From: Cololabis saira
Lineage: Eukaryota > Chordata > Actinopteri > Beloniformes > Belonidae
Direction of reading: 5' to 3'
Length of the DNA: 64,000 nt
Assembly (NCBI RefSeq): GCF_033807715.1
Contig: NC_084597.1
Span: 7,514,166-7,578,165, forward strand
In this document: one piece after another, positions 44,939 to 57,590 of the stretch
Layout: every line of letters begins with the position of its first letter
How positions within the stretch are numbered: position 1 is the stretch's first letter
Position numbers and translations under genes: made by a program
Notes under the pieces: generated by a model
Database searches by the model: none
What the model saw: only the letters and a program-made list of their open reading frames with translations
Told to the model about the DNA's origin: nothing

Positions 44939-45753
44939 TTTTATTTTTTATTTTTATTTAACTTTTATTTATCCAGGAATAATCCCATTGAGATTTAAAT
45001 CTCTTTTGCAAGGGGGTCCTGGCCAAGAAGGCAGCACAATAGGTCCACATCAGTTACACATTGAACAACATCAACAAAACAGACATAAAAAACAGCTAAA
45101 ACAGTTTGGCAATCACATCACTACAGTATAATCACTCAATGTTTGACAAAAGAACATGTGCATTCAGTAGTCAGATAGACCTTGATCCTAGCTTTAAAAT
45201 CTAGCAAACTTGGGAGATGATCCAATTTAAGATGACTCTGTAATTTATACCAGGTCGAGGGTGCAAATGCTTTGAAGGCCCTTTCCCCAAAAACAGTCCG
45301 CGTACGAGAAATAGTGTACATTATCAATCTATCGTGCCTGAGACTACAGCTTTTGGTGTTGACTTTAGGAACCAAGGGAGAACACAAATAAGGGGGAAAG
45401 TCACACAAGATGGCTTTATAAAGAAAACAATACCAGTGTTCCCATCTACGATTGTGCAAAGAAGACCAGCCAACACTCTCGTAAAGACTACAGTGATGAG
45501 TACGAAAACCTAAATCTGTTACAAATCTCAATGCTGCACGATACACCGAATCCAGCATTTTCAGGGAGGAGAGATTTGCATGCATGTATAAGATGTCACC
45601 GTAGTCAAGTATTGATACAAAAGTTGCCTGAATCAGTCTTTTTCTAACATTAAAGGAAAAACAACTTTTGTTTCTATAATAGAAACCAAGTTTAACCCTG
45701 AGTTTCTTTGTAAGACACTCAATATGGTATTTAAAAGACAGATTTTCATCCAT
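44939..45753 (-). pseudogene. LINE reverse transcriptase C-terminal fragment (family E)
   Basis: The minus-strand frame 45136-45753 (205 residues) has [67 protein letters not shown] and RAFKAFAPSTWYKLQ. These are the blocks after the RT palm in fish non-LTR elements. It is open but lacks the catalytic box and endonuclease. The 3' UTR (44939-45135) has the TTTATTTATCCAGG... GCAAGGGGGTCCTGGCCAAG sequence common in these tails. The 5' end is cut at an AT microsatellite. Confidence 0.85.
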
Positions 45754-45773
45754 TTACATATATATCTACCATT

Positions 45774-45774
<1 letters not shown>

Positions 45775-45861
<87 letters not shown>

Positions 45862-45890
45862 TATGCATATACACACATATATATATGTAA
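45775..45890. repeat. (AT)n microsatellite with ATGT interruptions
   Basis: Mostly alternating AT with four ATGTAT/ATGCAT breaks. Confidence 0.95.
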
Positions 45891-46317
45891 GGGATAATGC
45901 CAGACGAGGTGTACATTACATTAACATAAATATATGGATGACAAACCTCCGCTTCACGTCGGATGGTTTGCGCCTCCGCGAAGTATATCTTCACAAACGC
46001 AAATACAAGCAGATGCAGAGCTCGTTTAAAGTCACATTTATAATTATTACTATTAATTGAAGTCCTTTGCATGTAATGAAGCTCCAGCCTCGGGTCACCA
46101 CCTCACCATCTGTGCTTTTCTTTCTCCAAAAACATAAATATGCATGTTTCAGGGTCTCTACTGTAATGTTTTAAAATCTCAACGTTTATTTTTCTCCTTT
46201 TGTTCATTCACAGCTTTTATTCGTGAATTCTGTCCGGTTTCAAAACTCGTTAAAAAGAAAACCAACCCAGGGATGTGTTTGTATTTATGATGAAGAAGAA
46301 ACAGCATCTTTGACCCC
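45891..46317. other. Unassigned stretch
   Basis: Nothing recognised. Confidence 0.3.
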
Positions 46318-46897
<580 letters not shown>

Positions 46898-47007
46898 GCA
46901 TCTTTACAAGCTATTGAATTATTCAACCTCAGATCGGAGCACGATGCTGGAGTTGGGGTGTGAAGGCATTAAGACGGCCATCCTCATTTGTATGCGAGCC
47001 ACACACA

Positions 47008-47008
47008 C

Positions 47009-47055
<47 letters not shown>

Positions 47056-47130
47056 TGTGTGTGTGTGTCTGTGTGTGCAGGTGTGTGTGTGTGTGTGCGT
47101 GCACAGGTGTGTGTATGTGTACATGTTTTA
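47008..47130 (+). repeat. (GT)n tract
   Basis: GT repeats with CTGT and GCAGGT breaks, like the tract at 46318 and only 110 bp from it. Confidence 0.96.
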
Positions 47131-47966
47131 GTAGCCGGCCTTGACCGTGAGGCTCAACGTAACAGACAAAAGTAAACATAGTCAAGAAACGGACGACGGA
47201 CGACGGTTACCGCTCACGAAAAAGCAGAGACAGGACCGTGGTATCAAGGTTGTTACCATGGCAACGCAGAAGTTTCAACTTAAGTATGAAAACATGCAGA
47301 TTCTTCATGAAAAATCCAAAATGAATCTTTCACAGCCGTCTCTTCGGGGCTTCGGCAGGATTGTTATCGGGGTGCTCCATCATGCAGCTATTGTCTGAGT
47401 GGATGACAGACCCACTCCTCCGTCTTGCCTCCCTTTCTCACTGTTTTCCTCTTCTTTGTCTCATTTCATAATCAGCCTTTTCTGCCTCAACAATGATTTT
47501 TTTCCTCAGTTTTTGTTGTGTGAGGGGTCATTCTTTTGTCCCTGAGATTTCCCCCCACGCCACTTAATCTCCTTCTCTTTTTTTTTTTACCCCCACCCCC
47601 CCCTACATCTCCTCACGACCCACGATGTTGTTTCAAACTATTCTGACAGATATTTCTGCTGCTATCTGGACGAAAAACATTACAAAACTGTCTAAATCTC
47701 TTCTGAATTAAACATGGAGGCCTGCAGCCTCGTGGGGTTTGATGCACATCCTTCCACGAGCTTCAGTCCTCAAAATAATTGGTCTGAGAGACTCAGCTGA
47801 AACGCAGAGTTGGACAGGAAGTGTGTGAATCACACTACTCCATTATAGTCGCTGGCCACGCTAATATATGCAAGGTTATTTTTTGCCCCCCCCCTATACA
47901 TTCAACCATGTTTGGGGCAACAACACAAAGGCCTTTTGTTGTGTTTCCAGTAAGCCCAAGCTCTGC
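47131..47966. other. Unassigned stretch
   Basis: Nothing recognised; pyrimidine-rich around 47400-47620. Confidence 0.3.
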
Positions 47967-48074
47967 CGGTCATCGCACGTAATTGATTTTGCACTATTTC
48001 TGAGAAAGATGTGTGTTTGTGGGAGAAAACCAGTAGATTCGAGAAAAAGATGAGCAACAGATTGGTGATTAGAT
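47967..48074 (+). repeat. Long flanking duplication, left copy
   Basis: CGGTCATC...GATTAGAT, repeated at 49734-49840 with about five differences and one single-base indel. The Tol2-like MITE lies exactly between the two copies. Confidence 0.92.
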
Positions 48075-49733
48075 CAGAGGTGTCAAGTAACCAAGTACAA
48101 ATACTTCGTTACCTTACTTAAGTAGAAATTTTGGTTATCTATACTTCACTGGAGTAATTATTTTCAGACGACTTTTTACTTTTACTCCTTACATTTTCAC
48201 ACAATTATCTGTACTGAAGGAAGGAAGGAAGGAAGGAAGGAAGGAAGGAAGGAAGGAAGGAAGGAAGGAAGGAAGGAAGGAAGGAAGGAAGGAAGGAAGG
48301 AAGGAAGGAAGGAAGGAAGAATGAAAAGAAAGAAAGACGGAAGGAAGGGAGAAAAGAAGGATGGAAGGAAGGAAGGAAGGAAGGAAGGAAGGAAGGAAGG
48401 AAGGAAGTGACAAAACAAGGAAGGAAGGAAGAATGAAAAGAAGGAAAGAAAGAAGGAAGGAAGGGAGAAAAGAAGGATAGAAGGAAGGAAGGAAGGAAGG
48501 AAGGAAGGAAGGAAGGAAGGAAGGAAGGAAGGAAGGAAGGAAGGAAGGAAGGAAGGAAGGAAGGAAGGAAGGAAGGAAGAATGAAAAGAAAGAAAGACGG
48601 AAGGAAGGGAGAAAAGAAGGATGGAAGGAAGGAAGGAAGGAAGTGACAAAACAAGGAAGGAAGGAAGGAAGAATGAAAAGAAGGAAAGAAAGAAGGAAGG
48701 AAGGGAGAAAAGAAGGATAGAAGGAAGGAAGGAAGGAAGGAAGGAAGGAAGGAAGGAAGAATGAAAAGAAAGAAAGACGGAAGGAAGGGAGAAAAGAAGG
48801 ATGGAAGGAAGGAAGGAAGGAAGGAAGGAAGGAAGGAAGGAAGGAAGGAAGGAAGGAAGGAAGGAAGTGACAAAACAAGGAAGGAAGGAAGGGAGAAAAG
48901 AAGGAAGGAAGGAAGGAAGGAAGGAAGGAAGAATGAAAAGAAGGAAAGAAAAAAGGAAGGAAGGGAGAAAAGAAGGATAGAAGGAAGGAAGGAAGGAAGG
49001 AAGGAAGGAAGGAAGGAAGGAAGGAAGGAAGGAAGGAAGGAAGGAAGTGACAAAACAAGGAAGGAAGGAAGGAAGAAAGGAAGGAAGGAAGGAAGGAAGG
49101 AAGGAAGGAAGGAAGGAAGGAAGGAAGGAAGGAAGGAAGGAAGGAAGGAAGGAAGGGAGGAAGGAAGGAAGGAAGGAAGGAAGGAAGGAAGGAAGGAAGG
49201 AAGGAAGGAAGGAAGGAAGGAAGGAAAACTATCCAGTTAAATTGCTCCATCCGGATAGAGTGAATTTGGTTGTGGTTGTTTCAGATGTTCTTGTCCAGTT
49301 TTGTTCTTACATCCGTTCCCTCAGATTCCTGCAACTAAACTTGGATGTACATTCCAATAAAGGTTAGGATAAATGATAACATGAACATGAAGTTTGACTT
49401 TTTGCACCATTACAATACTTAAAGGCAACTAGTCATCATATCTGCTGCTCTCTGAAACACATGTTAATGCTCAATAGTACACATATATGCTTCTTTAATA
49501 TATTTGCATTATACTAAGATGCATTCATTTTCAATGGCTTTGTCCTTAATGGCTTTTTTCCCCCTTACATTACTTTTACTTTTATACTTTAAGTAGTTTT
49601 GAAACCAGTACTTTTATACTTTTACTTGAGTAAAAAACTTGAGTTGATACTTCAACTTCTACAGGAGTATTTTTAAACTCTAGTATCTATACTTCTACCT
49701 GAGTAATGGATGTGAATACTTTTGACACCTCTG
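48075..49733 (+). mobile_element. Tol2-like hAT MITE, copy 2, with AAGG expansion
   Basis: Same family as 16218-17674: ends CAGAGGTGTCAAG and GACACCTCTG, and shared interior from AAAACTATCCAGTTAAATTG to the 3' end. A tract of about 1 kb of AAGG with GAATGAAAAGAAAGAAAGA-type interruptions has replaced the sequence just 5' of that point. It has no 8-bp duplication; instead a 107-bp direct repeat flanks it. Confidence 0.92.
48216..49226 (+). repeat. (AAGG)n tract with a higher-order pattern
   Basis: AAGG runs alternate with recurring interruption blocks (GAATGAAAAG…AAAGACGG, GGGAGAAAAGAAGGAT, AAGTGACAAAACAAGG). Their order repeats several times, showing block duplications within the tract. Confidence 0.96.
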
Positions 49734-49840
49734 CGGTCATCTCACGTAATTGATTTTGCACTATTTCTGAGAAAAATGTGTGTTTGTGGGAGAAAACAGG
49801 CGATTCGAAAAAAAGATGAGCAACAGATTGGTGATTAGAT
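49734..49840 (+). repeat. Long flanking duplication, right copy
   Basis: Second copy of 47967-48074, starting directly after the MITE end and ending GATTAGAT, followed by GCAATGAAAAC. Confidence 0.92.
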
Positions 49841-50627
49841 GCAATGAAAACAAAGATGCTCATTAAAAGTATGAAGTCCATTTGAATAACTTTGTTCAGC
49901 CATCACCTAGCCTTTATTATTTAACTATTTGAAACATCATCAAAGAACAATTTAGCTGTACGGTGATTAATTGGAGTTTCTGCCGCTCTTGTGCCAATCA
50001 AACACAGAAGCCGACATGATCTAATCAGTATCTTAATTATCTGCGAGACAGTAATCAGCGTCACGGAGATGCTGATTAACTCGTCATGACCTGATCCAAA
50101 GGGCTCGGTCTCACTGAGCTCGCATGAAAATGCTTTGTAGCTCTGGGAATGCAGATCCAGCTCTTCCACTTCTTCAGATCCAGTTCTGACAGAACTGGAT
50201 CTGTTGGTTGTCACTCGCTGCCGAGGGCGACGAAATCAGGGATGTAGTTTTATTATGCTTGAGGCCTGTTCTGCCTGTTTTACCGCTAATCACACATGCT
50301 AATCACACATGCCTGAGGGTTAAAATATCCCCAGTGCAGGTAGTGCAGAGTCGGCCAGGTACGCTCTCATTGTGTCTTACACAAAATGTAATAATGGCTA
50401 AAAATCTGCTTATTTAAATTTTGGATCCACGAAAAGAAACACTCTTTTACAGAATACCAAAATGTCTTTCTCATGAGGGCTGAACAATAAAACGTGTCTT
50501 TTTTTAGTGTTACATTTGAAAATATCAAGTGCACGTGTTAAGTTAGCATTAACACAGCCCAATTTCTATAATAATGTCTCAGTGTTGCCAAATGTACAAT
50601 TAACAATAATTATCCTATTGATAACTT
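49841..50627. other. Unassigned, apparently unique sequence
   Basis: Includes TAATTA/GATTAA-rich sequence around 49960-50100 and an inverted ATCCAGTTCTGAC / CAGAACTGGAT hairpin at about 50178-50202. No gene recognised. Confidence 0.35.
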
Positions 50628-51240
50628 TGTATTTGTACAATAATTACATTTGTACGATAATAATCATATTTGTAAGATAATGATCCTATTTGTACGATAA
50701 TTATTGTATTTGTATGATAATTATTGCATTTGTATGATAATTATTGCATTTGTACAATAATTATGCTATTTGTACAATAATTATCATATTTGTATGATAA
50801 TTATTGTATTTGTACGGTAATTATATTTTTGCAATAATTATCGCATTTGTACAATAATTATGCTATTTGTACAATAATTATCATATTTGTATGATAATTA
50901 TTGTATTTGTACGGTAATTATATTTTTGCAATAATTATCGCATTTGTACGATAATTACCGTATTTGTACGATAATTATTGCATTTGTACAATAATTATCA
51001 TATTTGTACAATAATTATCATATTGTACGATAATAATCATATTTGTACGATAATGATCATATTTCTACGATAATTATCATATTTGTATGATAATTGCCAT
51101 ATTTGTACGATAATTATTGTATTTGTACGATAATTATATTTGTACAATAATTATCGCATTTGTACGATAATTACCGTATTTGTACAGTAATTATCATATT
51201 TGTATAATAATTATCATATTTGTACGATTATTTGTACGAT
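50628..51240 (+). repeat. 20-bp minisatellite (ATTTGTACGATAATTATCAT)n
   Basis: About 30 units of roughly 20 bp with variants TACAATAA, TATGATAA and TACGGTAA; some units are shorter. Confidence 0.95.
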
Positions 51241-51660
51241 CAATAGTTGGACGCGTACGATCATTTCACAATCCTTCTCAAAAAGTGAGTATTTCTTCGT
51301 GGCTGTTATTCACTACTAGTCTGATTTGGAGTCAGATTCAGCTGATTCATTTGTTCGTAACTGAACTGGTGTTTTATAATTTCCTGTCTCACACAGAAAA
51401 GTCTTCTTAGCCTCACACCGTCAGTTAACTTATTTTCATTCCCTGTTGTCGCAATGTATGATTTTGATGTGAAATACGACGGTTTCCGGGTTTGGGTATC
51501 TGGCAACGCTCTCTAAAATTGACTTCTGTTTGTTCTCTTGCTCAGTTACTCTTCCCTTGTGTGATTGCTGTCTTGTTGTTTGTTGTCAATGTCGTCAATA
51601 AATCTAGTAGTCTTTTGCTATTTATTGTGAAAACAGGAAACTGTGAGAGCTAGATGACAA
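51241..51660. other. Unassigned stretch
   Basis: Nothing recognised. Confidence 0.3.
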
Positions 51661-51725
51661 TGGATGATGACTTAACTCAACTTAACTTTGGGGATTAATA
51701 AAGTATTTTGAATTGAATTGAATTA
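51661..51725 (+). repeat. LINE/SINE 3' end
   Basis: GGGGATTAATAAAGTATTTTG followed by (AATTG)n, a typical fish retroposon 3' tail. Confidence 0.55.
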
Positions 51726-51797
51726 AAGAGAAACTAAAATGGAGGTTTTAAGATTAACTACCGTACGGTGGTGCTTTCGCACATAGATAGATTGATG

Positions 51798-52437
51798 CAG
51801 AGCCGCCTGGGAGATTTGCGGGGCCCTGTGCAAAATGGCTGGGGGGCCCTCGCGCTTGAGCGAAATTTTTTGGGTTTTTCGGGTCGGATCGGGTGTCTAT
51901 ATGCGCAATTTTAACTCTCCAATTAGCAAAATACTGGATACTTTCCCCTGCCTCGTCATCATTTGGCTTGATTCGACGCGGGGCCCCACGGCTGCTTGAG
52001 ACCCGGTCGGATCGGTGATTTTTGTAACAAATTTATCATACAAACCTTTCAGAGAGGCATTAAACTCTTCCATTTTCTTTAGTTTTTTTCTTTTTTCATC
52101 CCCTGATGGAAATTTCCTGATTCTGTCTCGTTCTTTCGTCATTGTGTGACAGTTTGTTCCAACTCCACCGTCTGGATCAGAGCAGCTTGTGTCTGCGCTT
52201 GGTCTGATCAGTTGTATTGAACAACAGACACGCGCATCATTGCACATATATTTATTGATATGCACAGACTAGTACACATTTAGGTCTGTAATGGAACGTG
52301 ACTGTTGATATTTATAAGGGAAAAAACCAAAAAAAAAAAAAACCAAAAAAAAAATTGAAAAAAAAAGAAAAAAAAATGGCCCATAGCGCGAGGCCCCGTG
52401 CGGTCGCACGTTTCGCACACCCCTTGCGGCGGCCCTG
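51798..52437 (-). mobile_element. Non-autonomous hAT with transposase N-terminal relic
   Basis: Ends CAGAGCCGCC and, inverted, CAGGGCCGCC. The perfect 8-bp duplication GATTGATG lies at 51790-51797 and 52438-52445. On the minus strand (within 51897-52265) is KFPSGDEKRKKLKKMEEF...GLYDKFV, like the basic start of ZMYM/KIAA-type hAT transposases (SGAEKRKxxK...LxKFV). No dimerisation or catalytic domain follows, so it is an internally deleted copy. Inside is an A-rich run at 52318-52376. Confidence 0.88.
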
Positions 52438-52445
52438 GATTGATG

Positions 52446-52980
52446 GATACTTTATGGATCCTGAAGGAACTTTAGTAATGGCACCATATCCTCTTTTTGT
52501 GGGGTAGTGGACAGATTTGTCATCCTTCAAGAGGTTCAAAATCACAAAAAAGAGTGGAAAGAGGCACCAAAACAAAATCCAGCAAGAGGCAGGATACGAA
52601 GCAGGCAGGAGCACATGTGGCAGGGGATGATGTCAAACTGAATAAATACTAAAAGTAATTGCTGAAAGCAGCAGCAGGTGTGTGACAGAGCAGACTGATG
52701 GGTAATGGGTTGGGATGATGCAGAGAGGAAGTGCAGGTAGCAGGAGACGACAAATGGGAAAAGTTGGGAGCTGTTGATTGGACGATGGGCAGAGATGCGT
52801 GAATAGTGTCCACGATGGGAAGGTCACTGAATTGATCCCCGTTATCTCCCAAAGGGTTGCTCCATTCATAGTGCCACGAGGCCTGTGTCGGTCGATGAGA
52901 CTTGAACCTATGCCAAAACAATATTCAAAACATGATGAGGTGACCTCTGAAAAGAGCTGAAAGAGTTGCATCATATTCTC
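52446..52980 (-). other. Probable LINE tail, antisense, then unassigned sequence
   Basis: GATACTTTATGGATCCTGAAGG joins, after removing the hAT, to TAGATAGATTGATG. This is the inverse of a common fish LINE tail (ccTTcaGGATCc...TAAAGTATC). The rest is not recognised. Confidence 0.4.
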
Positions 52981-53204
52981 TTTAAAGTGGACGCCAGGGG
53001 GCTATTTTCAGCTCTTTTCTTGGCTTACCCAGGACATCTCTACTTTAGGAGAGTATCATAATGTTTTCTTACTGCTTCGTTCAATCCATAAAAATTAAAG
53101 CCATAATTAAAACAAACTTATAAGTAAAAGGTGAACATGAATCAATCTTTTTTATGATGTAAAGATTGTGTCGTCCCCAAAGGTGGGAGCGGGATGAAAC
53201 GATA

Positions 53205-53760
53205 ACGATAGGAACTATCAAATATGGACTAATCAGATGAAGGGGGGGTCGCGCTTTTTGGCATCTATCGTCGCCACGGTAACACTTTTCACTGAGAAAA
53301 GTAATGCGCATCGTAGCAGGATCGAGACACACATTTTGATGTATAACACACCTGGGTGCACGTTACGGTTCGGGCCGCATTAACGGCTGAAGAAATGGCA
53401 TAAATTGTGCCAAAATTACACGATTAATTAAAAATGGCCCACTTCCTGTTCGGTTTCGGCCAGGACACTTTTCTTTAAGTTGCGACATGATACAGGTGTG
53501 TACCGATTTTCGTGTATGTACGTCAAACCGTATTGTGGGGCTTGAGGCACAAAGTTTTCTAGGGGGCGCTGTTGAGCCATTAGGCCACGCCCATTAATGC
53601 AAACCATTAAACCATTAAACCAGGCCTGGCTTGGTGCAAAATTTGGTGACTTTTGGGGCACGTTTAGGGGGGCAAAAATGCATCATTTTGTCAGAAGAAG
53701 AAAAAAAAAACTCCTACAGATACAATAGGGCCTTCGCACTGTCAGTGCTCGGGCCTTAAT
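53205..53760 (+). repeat. Hairpin-ended repeat, solitary 5'-truncated copy
   Basis: One and a bit 460-bp units (TATCAAATATGGACTAATCAG, TCGCCACGGTAAC, GGCGCTGTTGAGCC), then the 3' hairpin at 53729-53755 with inner stem GCACTG-T-CAGTGC. It ends TTAATTA. Confidence 0.85.
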
Positions 53761-53773
53761 TATAAGAAAATGT

Positions 53774-54060
<287 letters not shown>

Positions 54061-54710
54061 ATATATATATTTATATGTTCACCTGACATGGATTCTCCCC
54101 CTGCACAGTTGTCAAAAATGTGAAATCGTATTATCAAAATCCAAAATTGCCTTTTGGACCAGTTTGACTGACTTTTGCCACCAGTTTTTAGCGATCAGTC
54201 AATGAACTGCCATCGTTGCTTCTGTGTTGGCTTCAGTCCAGAAGTTAGATTGATGGCGCCCGATTAGCACCAGCGGGACATCACAGATTACCCACAATAC
54301 CCAGCCTGCTGCAAGAGGTTACTCCTTTTTATTCTAATTCACACACAAACAAATATATGCACAAATTAGTCGACTGATGCTCTAGCAAGCAGTTTTCCTT
54401 GTTCTTCCCGAGCTTGTGATTAGTCCTGCGTGGCCATCTGAAAGTGTGCCAGAGTGGATTATCCACAACCTCCAAAGTTGCCACTCAGACGATTCAATTC
54501 CTTTGTTTTCGTTTTTGATGAGAAAACATTTTTCCAGGAGATGTTGATGAATAACAGTGGCTCTGGAGATTCTGCTGAGGCTTTCCTTTTTTCCTCCTGC
54601 AGACAATATCGTGAAACAAAAAGCTCATTTAGGGCCGCTCCACTGTGCTCAAAGAGAAAACAGCGCAAGCATTCCTTTAGATGTGAGTCATTTCAAATAA
54701 TCATGCAACA
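54061..54710. other. Unassigned stretch
   Basis: Nothing recognised. Confidence 0.3.
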
Positions 54711-54718
54711 GACTACTC

Positions 54719-55813
54719 TAGGGTTGCCATCCGTCCCGTAAAATACGGAATTGTCCTTTATTTGAGAAAAAAATGTTGCATCCCGTATTGAACTAATACG
54801 GGACACGATTTGTACCGTATTTTCATTAACTTTTACACCATATTCTAGTTGAATTATTGAAATAAATGAACCTTTACACCATATTCTAGTTGAATTATTG
54901 AAATAAGTTAACTTTTACACCATATTCTAGTTGAATTATTGAAATAAGTTAACTTTTACACCATATTCTAGTTGAATTATTGAAATAAATTAACTTTTAC
55001 ACCATATTCTAGTTGAATTATTGAAATAAGTTAACTTTTACACCATATTCTAGTTGAATTATTGAAATAAGTTAACTTTTACACCATATTCTAGTTGAAT
55101 TATTGAAATAAATTAACTTTTACACCATATTCTAGTTGAATTATTGAAATAAATTAACCTTTACACCATATCCTAGTTGAATTATTGAAATAAATTAACT
55201 TTTACACCATATTCTAGTTGAATTATTGAAATAAATTAACTTTTACACCATATTCTAGTTGAATTATTGAAATAAGTTAACTTTTACACCATATTCTAGT
55301 TGAATTATTGAAATAAATTAACTTTTACACCATATTCTAGTTGAATTATTGAAATAAATTAACCTTTACACCATATTCTAGTTAAATTATTGAAATAAAT
55401 GAACTTTTACACCATATTCTAGTTGAATTATTGAAATAAATTAACTTTTACACCATATTCTAGTTGAATTATTGAAATAAATTAACTTTTACACCATATT
55501 CTAGTTGAATTATTTAAATAAATTAACTTTTACACCATATTCTTCACCTGTAGGCTATATTCTACATCTTGGCTGATGTGGACATACATAGAATAGGAGG
55601 ATATTTCAGTTACTAGTATGGTTGTCTGTCTGTACAGTCATGCAAGTTCAATGCTATTAAAGCACTTTAAACTTTAAATCAAAGCATTTAGTTTTTTCAT
55701 ATAAAATAAACACATTTTTATTCAGTTTAGAAGTTTTGGGGCTTTTTTTTTGGCTCCTGCGCTGCTGAAATCAGGGCGTCCCTTATTTCTATTTCTGAAA
55801 GGTGGCAACCCTA
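54719..55813. mobile_element. Non-autonomous hAT (TAGGGTTGCCA ends) carrying a minisatellite
   Basis: Left end TAGGGTTGCCA, right end TGGCAACCCTA, and a perfect 8-bp duplication GACTACTC at 54711-54718 and 55814-55821. Subterminal CCCGTA / TACGGG words form further short inverted repeats. Most of the element is the 41-bp minisatellite at 54829-55545. No transposase. Confidence 0.93.
54829..55545 (+). repeat. 41-bp minisatellite inside the hAT
   Basis: About 17 units of 41 bp, each with TTTTACACCATATTCTAGTT and GAATTATTGAAATAA. Units differ at only a few positions (AAATTAAC/AAGTTAAC, CTTTTA/CCTTTA), so it is a fresh or homogenised array. Confidence 0.97.
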
Positions 55814-55821
55814 GACTACTC

Positions 55822-56265
55822 ATACTCTGCGTACAGGTCTGGAAATATGCAAGAGAGTTGCAGAACGTGGTCCTCTACATCTATATATATTCTACACTTC
55901 CTTGTCTGTCCTCGCTGCTGCTTATCAGTCTGACTTCCTGCTTTTGAGATGGCGGGGGGGAAGTGAAATGAGATCAGTGACCTGCTTCCTGTGCATGAGG
56001 CACTAGCAGGTGACAGCTACGTCTGGCCTGCAGTCACATCACGGTTATGAAGTCAAAGCCCATTGTTTCCTCCGGACACTTCCGTCTTTGTTCGAGTGTT
56101 CGGTCACAATCAGCGGTTTACTGGAATGTGATGACAACGATGAATCATAATCAGAGCCACCAGCGCGGCCGATAACCTTTTCATCCAGATTCTGACTCAG
56201 GACTTTTGACATTTGCTTATGAAATTTCAGATTTGCAGGGACTAAAATGATCAATATTGAACTTT
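55822..56265. other. Unassigned stretch
   Basis: Nothing recognised. Confidence 0.3.
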
Positions 56266-56273
56266 CACTAGTG

Positions 56274-56842
56274 CAGGGGTCGGCAACCCGCGGCTCTAGA
56301 GCTGCATGCGGCTCTTTAGCGCCGCCCTAGTGGCTCCTGGAGCTTTTTCAAAAATGTTTGACCTTTTTTTTCCTTTTTTTCTTCTTTTTTCCTTCTTTTC
56401 TTCTTTTTTCTCCTTTTTTTCCTCTTTTTCTCTTTTTTTTCTTATTTTTTTGCTTTTTTTCTCTTTTTTTCTTCCTTTTGCCTTTCCTTTTTAATTTCGA
56501 CATTTCGACTTTTTTCTCTAAATTTTGACTTTTTTCTCGACATTTCGACTTTTTTCTCATCATTTCGACTTTTTTCTCGAGATTGTACTTCAACATTAAT
56601 CTCGACATTTTGACTTTTTTTTTCGACATTTTGACTTTTTTCTCAACATTTGGACTTTTTTCTCAAAGTGCATAATGAAAAAATCTTCCCCCATTTATAG
56701 CTAATATAGATACATGCAGCATGTGTTGCCTTCATTCTAAGGCTTATACAAAACTTTTCATTTTTTGCGGCTCCAGACATATTTGTTTTTTGTGTTTTTG
56801 GCTCAATATGGCTCTTTCAACATTTTGGGTTGCAGACCCCTG
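56274..56842 (+). mobile_element. hAT MITE, CAGGGGTCGGCAACCC family, copy F
   Basis: Complete ends (the right one GGGTTGCAGACCCCTG) and a perfect duplication CACTAGTG at 56266-56273 and 56843-56850. Structure as in copy A. Confidence 0.95.
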
Positions 56843-57105
56843 CACTAGTGGATTGAATCATTATTATTATTATTATGCATGAACTAATTTTGTCTTTAAC
56901 TGATGGTAGAAATCATGTCTAGAATACTGAGATATACTTGGTACGGGGTGTTTGTGGTGAAACGATGCATTTTGTTTCTTTTTCTATCTGCTTAACAAAT
57001 AATTTGGGAATTTATTGTTAATCTGAATTGGCCTACTTTAAGATCTTTTAAAAACCGGATGATTTATGGTGTCTTAATGTGTAAAGCATCATAACAAGGG
57101 CCGCT

Positions 57106-57480
57106 CCTGAACGAATCGAGGCCCTAAGCAAGATGTTATTTGGAGGCCCCTCATCCTCAAACCTCTCCCCATCCCAAATGTATCATAGGTACAAAATGAA
57201 TATATAACAACATGGCACTTAACTTGACAACCTAATAACAAATATACGGTATGTACTGTATAGATACAGTAGTTTGATTGTATGAGTCAAATAAAATAAA
57301 AAAAGTCCAACCTGAAATAATAAACATTGAATAAAAAATTAAAACTGAAATAAATAAATATTTTATTAAAAAAATTCAACCTGAGATGAATAAATATTAC
57401 ATTTTAAAAATTCAACCTGAAATAAAAAGAAAATTAAATAAAAAAATCTTCAACCTGAAATAATATATAATAAATATATT
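57106..57480. other. AT-rich stretch with a possible hAT end
   Basis: AGGGCCGCTCCTGAACG at 57109 and GAGGCCCTAAGCAAG resemble the terminus of AGGGCCG-type hAT MITEs, but no second end is found. AAATAAATA-rich sequence follows. Confidence 0.3.
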
Positions 57481-57590
57481 TATAATTATATTTATGTTCA
57501 TGTTCATGTTCTGGGTCTCTGGAAAGCGTCTAGAGACAACATCTGTTGTATTAGACGCTATATAAATAAAATTTAATTGAATTGAATAAA
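57480..57590 (+). repeat. SINE/LINE 3' tail
   Basis: GGGTCTCTGGAAAGCGTCTA, then a short hairpin-forming GACAACATCTGTTGTATTAG, then GACGCTATATAAATAAAAT and (AATTG)n. A very common fish retroposon tail. Confidence 0.6.

Noticed and set aside
48189..49250. 353-residue LPSF-type and EGRK-type frames
   Set aside because: Translations of the AAGG tract in the Tol2-like MITE.
48075..49733. Ordinary 8-bp target duplication for the second Tol2-like MITE
   Set aside because: The octamers next to the ends (GATTAGAT and CGGTCATC) differ; the long 107-bp duplication is the real relationship.
57106..57150. Complete AGGGCCG-type hAT element
   Set aside because: Only one end-like sequence is found; no inverted partner or target duplication could be read.
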